Assembly (NCBI RefSeq): GCF_000611645.1
Contig: NW_014012455.1
Span: forward strand, 1 to 16,132
Direction of reading: 5' to 3'
From: Monoraphidium neglectum
Lineage: Eukaryota > Chlorophyta > Chlorophyceae > Sphaeropleales > Selenastraceae
Length of the DNA stretch: 16,132 bases
The position numbers and the translations under genes were made by a program. Positions 10,217-16,132 of the stretch are shown in pieces; position 1 is the first letter of the stretch, and every line of letters begins with the position of its first letter. The notes beneath the pieces are model-generated. The model was given only the letters and a program-made list of their open reading frames with translations. It did not search any database and was not told where the DNA came from.

Positions 10217-10229
10217 TATATAATATATA
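10217..10229 (+). promoter_or_regulatory. TATA-like run before the GH114 signal-peptide exon
   Basis: TATATAATATATA is a near-palindromic AT run only 20 bases before the ATG at 10249. If it works as a TATA box, the transcript would begin almost at the start codon, so either the leader is extremely short or initiation uses another element. Confidence 0.4.
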
Positions 10230-10248
10230 GTCGTTTGTGCAATCAATC

Positions 10249-13200
10249 ATGTTTATCTCAACTAGGAGTCCGGCTGGGCTGGTGATAATGACGATGGCGA
10301 TCTTCGCCGTGTCGCAGGTTGCGTATGCAGTGCCACTGGTGCGTCGGCACAAACGCTGTCTATATAAGGCGCCAGGGCAGGCTTTGGGCTGCGCACGCCT
10401 GGCTGAAGATTGGGCCGAGGGGCGCCTGTGAAGTCAGAGCTGGAGGATCCAGGTTTCCGGTTTCACGAACAGCTCGCTGTGGCTTGCGGCGGGTTATACA
10501 TATGAAGAGAGCTGAATCAGGAGCAAGGAAGGCTTTTTCATGGAAGCAAACGCCCCTCTTAACCCTCCTTCGCAGGCGGACCCCGCCCGGCCGTACCTGA
10601 ACCCGGAGCCGCCTGCCACACCGCAAGCGCGCGCGTGGCAGGCGCCACCACAGGGCGCTGCCTTCCAGTACCAGCTCAGCGAACAGTTCTCGGCGGCGTC
10701 CAACACCGTCGCGGGGGTCTCTGTGTACTTCGTTGACCTGTTTGACACCCCAGAGGCAGAGGTGAGGGCGGCGTGCCCCCTAGGGCCCTGCCACCACACG
10801 CGCCAAAAAGCGGCCCGGCCTGCGGCGCAGGTGCTGCCTGTTCGCAGAAGCCAGGCTGATATGCGGCCATAGACCTGCTCTGTACATTGAAGGTGGGCCG
10901 TGACGCCGCAGAGCTGCCAATGGCCGCCGCCCTTCTCATCCACGGCGGTCTACGCGTCCGGGTGCGCCGACGCATGCCTCGCACAGCAACAAGCAATCAT
11001 ATGTGCGCGCCTCGCCCCGCCCCTGGCCGCCTCGCCCCACCCGGCGCGGCGTCCTTGCCAACTGTAGGTGTTGAACTTGCGAGCGGCGGGAAACTATCCC
11101 GTCTGCTACTTTTCTACCTCCTATGAGAGCTGTGAGCACTGCTGTGTGCTGGGAGCGGGGGGCGCTGGGTGGGGGCCTGGACCGTGTCGACCCCTGTCAC
11201 CCCGTTTCGGCGGCAAATCCCCCTTCTCAGCTGAACTGGCCTGGCACGGCTCTGATTCGCCCAGCCTCTTGGCATTGCGAGTTGCCTGGGAAGCATACAG
11301 CCTTGAACCATCACCCACCCGCCACGGCCCCGCGTCTACCTGCGTCCGCGCCCAGGGCGCGATGACGTGGCAGCCTTCCCCCCACTGGCCCTGGGCAAGG
11401 GCATGGAGGGTTGGTCAGGGGAGCGCTGGGTGGACGTGCGCAGCCCCGACATCAGGGCCGTCGCCAGAACGGTGAGCCGGGGCATTCTAGGCTCAACTCT
11501 TGCGCCAGCGATTCCAAAAACCACGACAAACAAGCAGGTGTGCGTGCAAGCAGGCGTGCGTATGTGCGTGTAACCGTGTAAGCGTGTTGGCGCGAGAGTG
11601 CCCGTGTGCATACGCACACGTGTGTGCGTGCGTGCGTGCGGGTTGTATGCTTGCACTTTGCGCTCACTGCGCTGCACCTGCACCTGCACCCGTTGAAGCT
11701 GGATCCTTTCTGTCGTCCCACAGCGTCGCCGCTGCTCCTCGCCTCAGCACGACTGCCGCACCCTCGCAACCCCCTGTGGCAGCGCATGGAGCTCTGCAAG
11801 AAGAAGGGCTTCCTGGCCGTTGACCCGGACAACGTGAGGCTTTGACAGCGCAGGCAGCGAAAACATCCTTGCGTGTACTCAGTGCATTTGTGTTGCGTTA
11901 GTTGGGGGATGTTCGTTGGGGGGTGGTTGGTGTCCCTGCTACCAGCTGCAGGGTCAGGACCTGCTGGACCAGCCTGCATCAAGCATTGCACGGATCATGA
12001 GATGACGAGTCGATTAAGCGCGATCGCTCCCATCCATGCCGCTCCTGGGTCTGCGCCCAGCCGGCGCCACAGCTTGGCATCGTCACAAGCGCCCACATGT
12101 GCTGGACCCGTTCCCTGTCTGCCTGCCGTCATACGCCCTCGGTTCGCCGCACCCTCGACCTCTGCCCGCCGTAAGAACGGCGCGCTCCCCCCTCCACCCC
12201 CCCTCTCAAAAGGTGGACCTATCGTCCACTGACACCGGGTTCAACCTCAGCCCGGCAGACCAGCTGGCGTTCATACAGTACCTGGCTGACACCGCCCACT
12301 CCCTGGGCCTGGCCTTCAGCCTCAAGGTGGGCGCAGCTGCCGCACCCCGCCCCAACCCACACAGACAGCCCCGCCTTGACCCACACGCGGGGCGGCAAGC
12401 GGCTGACCGCTAAGGTGCGCTCGGCTGTGCTGGCAGTGCGCTATGAATTGAATCGTCTGGCTGCCGGATGCGCCCCGCCAGCCCCCAAGGGCGGGGCGTT
12501 GCATACGCTAGCGATGCGCGACGTGCACGTTCTCAATCGGTGTAGGGCTGTGCAGCTGAGGCACCCTGCTCAGCCCAATGGCAAGGAGTTGCCGTGCCTG
12601 ACGTATGGCTAGTCAACCGCCGCACACCAAGTTGCGCATAGACCAGACCAACCAGGGCGTCTTATTTGCTCATTAAAAGACACCCCCCCCAGCTCTGCTC
12701 CTTGCCCCACTTCCTCACACCCGCCTGCCCCTCTTAAACCCCCCCTCCCCGCTTCCGCCTTTGCCATCCCTGCCCCACCCCATCGATCCCCCCAGAACAC
12801 CCCGGGCCAGCTGCAGCAGTTGGTGGGGTCCATTGACATGGCGGTCAATGAGGTGGGCCCGGGGCTGATGGGTGAAGGGCGCGTTGGTGGGCTGAGTAGG
12901 CAAATACCTTGGGACCACGCACAGCGCAGGGCAGGGGATGGGCAGTGGCGTCGGGGCAAGCCACGGCTGTGCAGTTACCTGGAGGTTAGTCAAATGAAAC
13001 GGTCGCCAGGAAGGCACAGCCTGAGCCCTGCCTCCCGGGTCTGCGCACTTCGGGCACCCTCGGGACCGCCCGCCGGCTGTGCTGCCCTTCACGAGCGCTG
13101 CGGGCATCGGGTTGCGGCGGCAAGCCCAGGGGTCGGTGCTGCGGGTGTCTATCTGCGGTTGCCCCCTCCTGCTGACTGTGCACGCCTGCACGGGGTCGAC

Positions 13201-13722
13201 CTCTTCAGGAGTGTGCCGAGTATGACGAGTGTGAAGCGTACACAGTGGTGCGGGACGCCGGGAAGCCGGTCTACAACATGTGAGCGGGGTGTGCCTGTCT
13301 GGACATGGTTGTGGGTGGGGTGAGGGTGAGGGTGTGGGTGTGGGTGTGGGTGTGGGTGTGAGTGGGTGGGTGCGTGTGTGGGTATGGACCCGGATGAGCG
13401 CATCAGTGCGTGTGTGCGTATGTGTGCATGCGGCTGTGCCTTCCAGCTGCGAGGGCCTGGATTTGCCTGCGTGCTTGGCCTGGGTTGCCGCTGCAAGCGT
13501 GCGAGGCCACGTACAGAGCAATTTGCAGTATGCCGGAAAGCCGCGCTCTCTGACCCTCACCCCCCCACCCCATCCTCGTCCCGCCCCCAAAATCGCAGCG
13601 AGTACAGCGAGCCTAGTTTTGACAAGCTCTGCGGCCGCGCCCCGACCCTGGGCATCACCAGCATCTTCAAGGATCGCGCCCTGGGTTTTCAGCCAAGGAC
13701 GCCCTGCCCGGGCCAGACCTGA
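10249..13722 (+). CDS. GH114-type TIM-barrel glycosidase, probably secreted (9 exons)
   Basis: Exons are 10249-10317, 10576-10761, 11068-11131, 11356-11471, 11783-11833, 12213-12326, 12796-12852, 13209-13279 and 13599-13722 (852 nt, 283 aa). Donors are GTTGCG or GTG[A/G]G[C/G]. Acceptors are CAG, with one TAG (11067) and one AAG (12212). Characterised GH114 enzymes are endo-alpha-1,4-polygalactosaminidases. Family blocks appear in order: WQAPPQGAAFQYQLS (44-58), VDLFDT (76-81), VCYFSTSYESW (97-107), GWSGERWVDVRSPDIR (125-140), VDPDN (158-162), ADQLAFIQYLAD, AVNEECAEYDEC (216-227) and SIFKDRALGF. Asp161 and Glu219 sit where the family keeps its conserved acidic residues. Split codons restore Trp107 and Ile243. 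Exon 1 encodes a hydrophobic leader (MFISTRSPAG...IFAVSQ), so export is likely. The first exon is the weakest part: an in-frame ATG at 10540, reading straight into exon 2, would give a form without a leader. The real substrate in the alga is unknown. Confidence 0.85.
10361..10368 (+). promoter_or_regulatory. Second TATA box, inside GH114 intron 1
   Basis: TATATAAG is an almost ideal TATA box lying within the proposed first intron (10318-10575). It is 179 bases before an in-frame ATG at 10540 that reads directly into exon 2, so it could drive a shorter transcript without the signal-peptide exon. An intervening out-of-frame ATG lies at 10502. Confidence 0.45.
11530..11645 (+). repeat. GTGCGT/GTGT-rich simple sequence in GH114 intron 4
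   Basis: The middle of intron 11472-11782 is a run of GTGTGCGTGC-type words, including GTGCGTGCGTGCGTGCGG. Two TGTAA words lie in it (11568-11581 region). The intron is the second largest but one of the gene, and the repeat probably arose by slippage. Confidence 0.55.
13312..13380 (+). repeat. GGGTGT minisatellite in GH114 intron 8
   Basis: After GTGGGTGGGGTGAGGGTGAG there are about five GGGTGT units and then a degenerate GGGTG tail. At least eight runs of three G separated by 2-3 bases lie on the coding strand, enough for an intramolecular G-quadruplex in the pre-mRNA. Confidence 0.65.
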
Positions 13723-13818
13723 GCTGGCGGATCTGCAGTCACTGTCAGCATCGGTTGTCCCTGTGCGTCACGCACTCGGGCCCATGGGGACTCCTGCCAC
13801 CAAAGACAGGGCCGTCAG

Positions 13819-13832
13819 GTACTGCTCAGTAC
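13819..13832 (+). other. Small perfect stem, GH114 3' region
   Basis: GTACTG and CAGTAC are reverse complements separated by CT, about 100 bases past the stop codon. GGTACTG recurs at 13857-13863 region nearby. It may be a 3' UTR hairpin, but the two-base loop is too tight without opening a pair. Confidence 0.35.
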
Positions 13833-14758
13833 ATTGACTCGTTCCAGGTACTGTGTTGGTGAGGGTGGGGATTGTGGATTGAACGTTCATTGCGTGAAAG
13901 GCGACTCAGGGATGTTGACTGTAGGGTCGTTGGCTTTGGCTGCTGTGCGGTCCAGAGCAGAGGAGCGACGGCGCGACCCTGGGTGTGTTATTGCAGCACC
14001 GTTGCACTCAATGGGATGAGGAGGCCAGGGTGGAGGCCTGGGCACAATGTTTTGCCCGGCCACCACTCTGGGCACCCAATTAGTCATGCCTGCCGTGAGC
14101 ATCAGCACCTCTGCATGCTTTGTTTGATTTCTTGGAACTTCAAATTGCTTCCCTGCTTTTGGGGGGGAGGGGGCACAACACACAGTGGGGGACAGCTTCC
14201 TGAGCCATCACCCCGCCAGACCCATTTTTATCGCCATTCGCTCATCCCTCATTAGACACATTGGGGCTTTGTGGACAGTTCTTACAAACTCACTGCTGCC
14301 AGGGGTGGCTTGCCATGCATGCACTGAAGCTGCATGCTGCCCACATGTTGCTGTTGAGCTTGTTTTTGGCCTAGAGTAATGGACCAAGTGAGCGCTTGTC
14401 CTTGCGTACAGTGCTGTTGATACCTAAATTGCTCCGCTTTGGTGGATTCTGCTGACCTGCCTTGGAACCGCAGCTTCCCTGCTGCCCCCATGGCTGTTAA
14501 CAATTGGCTGCGAGCAGACAAGTGCGCCCAGTCCCAGCCAAAAGTATTTTCTCCCCCCAAGCAAAGATCCACAATGCGCGTCAACGATTTACAGCGGCGA
14601 AACCACAGACTCGTGTAGCCATACATCTCGCTCACTCAAGCTCAAACCCCTCGCCTCGAGTGGGCGCGTCCAAAACGCTCAGCTGCCTGCGCTACGTCCG
14701 GTGCGGGCCGCTGTTCAGAGGGAGGAAGGGCGATCCATGCGAAGCAACCAATAAGGGG

Positions 14759-15208
14759 GCCGGCAGGGGCAAGAGCGGCTGAAGGCCGGCCTGGGGCCAG
14801 CTGCGGAAGGGCCGGCCCAGGCGCAACAGCCGACAGTCAGCGGGCTCGGCTCAAGTCAAAAAGCGGACGTGCCAGGCCAGGCCAGACCAGCTGCCGCGCT
14901 GCAACACAACTCGCCCGTCCAGACAAGACAGCCCCGCGCTGTCTATGGCCGGCCGAGGGGAAGCCGACAGGGAGGCACAGCTGCAACGTGAGCCTTGGGG
15001 CGCCCCTCAGCCGGCCGCCTGATCCCATCTCAAATCTGAATCAGTCCAGAGACGCGCGTTCTCAGCCACACAGTTGATGAAAAAGCAAGGCGTGACGCGG
15101 CAGCGCAAATAGGCGCATGCCCGCCGGCCTGTGGAAGAAGGGTCGTGCAGCCCAACGGCGCCCGAAGCGATCCCGCCCGCACGTGTGCTAAGCAGAGGCA
15201 TGGCCGGC
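14759..15208. promoter_or_regulatory. Cluster of seven GCCGGC palindromes
   Basis: GCCGGC occurs at 14759, 14785, 14811, 14948, 15010, 15123 and 15203, several within the longer palindrome GGCCGGCC. The first three are spaced exactly 26 bases apart (14759, 14785, 14811). The regulatory role is inferred only from clustering. Confidence 0.35.
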
Positions 15209-15506
15209 CCAGGCGCATGGGACCGGATGCGGCGCCGCAGTGCGCTCTGCGCGGCGGCATGGGTCAAGGCGCACACAGGCGCGCATTCGCACACCTGCAA
15301 ACGCGCGCCGGAATGAGGCGGGCGCGGAGAGGCGTGGGGGCGCGCCGCCCTTCGCATGTACTCCGCTGCAAACTCAAACGCTTTGAGCAGAACGAGGTCT
15401 GCCCGCAGCGCAGCCGAGCGATGGCCACCCACAGCGCGCACCAGGCCGCATGCCAGCGCTTCAGCAATTCGTGTGTGGATGCGTGTGCGTATAGCGTTGC
15501 TTGTGC

Positions 15507-15710
15507 GGGCGCCCATGAGGGCGCCCCATGTTGCGTCGGGACGGGCGCCCCAGGTGCACGGCCAGGCCACTGCAGTGGATGGCGGCGCTCCAAAGCCACG
15601 CGCGCCGCCTGCCCCCGCGCCTGAGCGTCGCAACAACACACGCAACCACCCCCCTGCACGCGTTCTTCACATCTCTCAGCAAAATAAAAGCGACGAGGGC
15701 GCGGGCGCCC
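15507..15710. promoter_or_regulatory. Cluster of four GGGCGCCC palindromic octamers
   Basis: GGGCGCCC starts at 15507, 15519, 15543 and 15703. The first three are spaced 12 and 24 bases, about one and two helical turns. This looks like a set of dimer-binding sites, but no known factor is implied. Confidence 0.35.
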
Positions 15711-15853
15711 GGTGTGGCGCCGGGGCGCGCTTGGAGGGCCCAACAACGAGAGAGGCGGGGGAGAGGCGGTGGTGGCGCGGGCACCCCTCGCGCCGCGATG
15801 GGCGCACGCCCGCAGCAAATTCCGTCATGGCACAAAGAGAGGGAGAGGCGGGG

Positions 15854-15871
15854 GCGCGCGCGCGCGCGCGC
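15854..15871. repeat. (GC)9 dinucleotide run
   Basis: Nine perfect GC units follow a purine-rich GAGGGAGAGGCGGGG stretch. Alternating GC can adopt Z-DNA under negative supercoiling and is often near active promoters, though it may be only a microsatellite. Confidence 0.7.
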
Positions 15872-16132
15872 AGCGGCGGTTGGTTGTGGGGCGTATGCTA
15901 CACTCTCTCGTCACGGCAACGGCAGGGGCGGCGCCCAGTGGGCAGGGCGCGGCGTTGCTGGTTGCGTTCGTTGAGGCTCCGGTGGTGCTGGGGCACCGGC
16001 AAAGGGGGCGGCACCGCTTGAGAGAGATGGGGGGCCGGTCGGGCGGTCAGCGCCGCGCCCATTGCACAGAAAACCTGCCGCCTCAGTGCGCGTGCCCAGG
16101 CCACTCGGCGCCTCCTGTGGGCAGCGCGGGGC

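Larger units (their letters stand above)
8587..10248. other. Intergenic region, subtilase to GH114 gene
   Basis: About 1.66 kb with no gene I can support. Open frames on both strands have no recognisable domain. It should contain the subtilase 3' UTR; no TGTAA word follows until 9561-9565, while TGTACATTGA occurs at 8833-8842. The right half is occupied by an inverted duplication (about 9685-10099), and the last 35 bases hold a TATA-like run. Confidence 0.6.
13723..16132. other. Right flank: GH114 3' region, then GC-rich DNA with no supported gene
   Basis: The first few hundred bases should be the GH114 3' UTR; they lack TGTAA but contain AGTACATTGA at 13828-13837. From about 13860 to 14680 the DNA is TG-rich with no domain-like frame. 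From about 14700 it becomes very GC-rich, with a CCAAT word at 14748-14752, clustered GCCGGC and GGGCGCCC palindromes, purine-rich GAGAGGCGG repeats and a (GC)9 run. That composition suits a promoter or CpG-rich leader of a gene beyond the right edge. Long open frames on both strands are expected at this GC content and show no family I recognise. Confidence 0.5.

Noticed and set aside
10318..10431. Continuation of the GH114 leader frame past 10317 without splicing
   Set aside because: It reaches a stop at 10429-10431 without any GH114 motif, whereas splicing CAG/GTTGCG to the acceptor at 10575 keeps phase and joins the leader to the enzyme.
15829..16021. Possible N-terminus starting MAQREGEAG near the right edge
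   Set aside because: The frame is Arg/Gly-rich because it crosses the (GC)9 and purine repeats, and it ends at a stop without a recognisable domain or donor that leads on.
1..16132. tRNA genes, rRNA, CRISPR arrays, insertion sequences
   Set aside because: I saw no T-loop consensus (GGTTCGANNCC) with a matching acceptor stem, no regularly spaced identical repeats with spacers, and no transposase or reverse-transcriptase motifs on either strand.

Overview
The window looks like nuclear DNA of a GC-rich green alga, most likely a chlorophyte of the Chlorella/Coccomyxa type. Its protein-coding blocks are broken by short phase-matched introns of about 209-386 bases. Donors are mostly GTG[A/G/C]G and nearly all acceptors are CAG. 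Intergenic DNA is less GC-rich and full of TG/GT microsatellites, and the gene families are plant-like or eukaryotic. There are no operons, ribosome binding sites, tRNA genes or CRISPR arrays.

Layout: the left edge holds what may be the last exon of an unrecognised gene (stop at 351). About 1.6 kb of non-coding DNA follows, with degenerate tandem and telomere-like repeats. Three genes follow in the same orientation. (1) 2093-3846 encodes an Abraxas/FAM175-like protein, a catalytically dead MPN-domain scaffold (4 exons, about 348 aa), with a TATA box at 1983. (2) 4616-8586 encodes a secreted plant-type subtilase (6 exons, 870 aa) with signal peptide, I9 propeptide, full Asp/His/Ser triad plus oxyanion Asn, PA insertion and Fn3-like tail. 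(3) 10249-13722 encodes a GH114-type TIM-barrel glycosidase (9 exons, 283 aa), probably secreted. I rebuilt exon joins from reading frame, splice sites and family resemblance. In all three genes the exon lengths sum to a multiple of three and the split codons restore conserved residues.

The 1.66 kb between the subtilase and the GH114 gene carries a large diverged inverted duplication (arms about 9685-9814 and 9971-10099). Two TATA-like boxes near the GH114 start suggest two possible transcripts, one with and one without the signal peptide. The last 2.4 kb has no gene I can support. It becomes very GC-rich and carries clusters of the palindromes GCCGGC and GGGCGCCC and a (GC)9 run, which may mark a promoter region for a gene beyond the right edge.

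The genes do not form an obvious pathway. The subtilase and GH114 enzyme would both act in the secretory route or cell wall, while the Abraxas-like protein would act in a deubiquitinase complex in the nucleus or cytosol. I found no clearly new multi-gene system. The most interesting points are the algal Abraxas-like scaffold, the GH114 enzyme with possible dual promoters, and the inverted duplication beside it.
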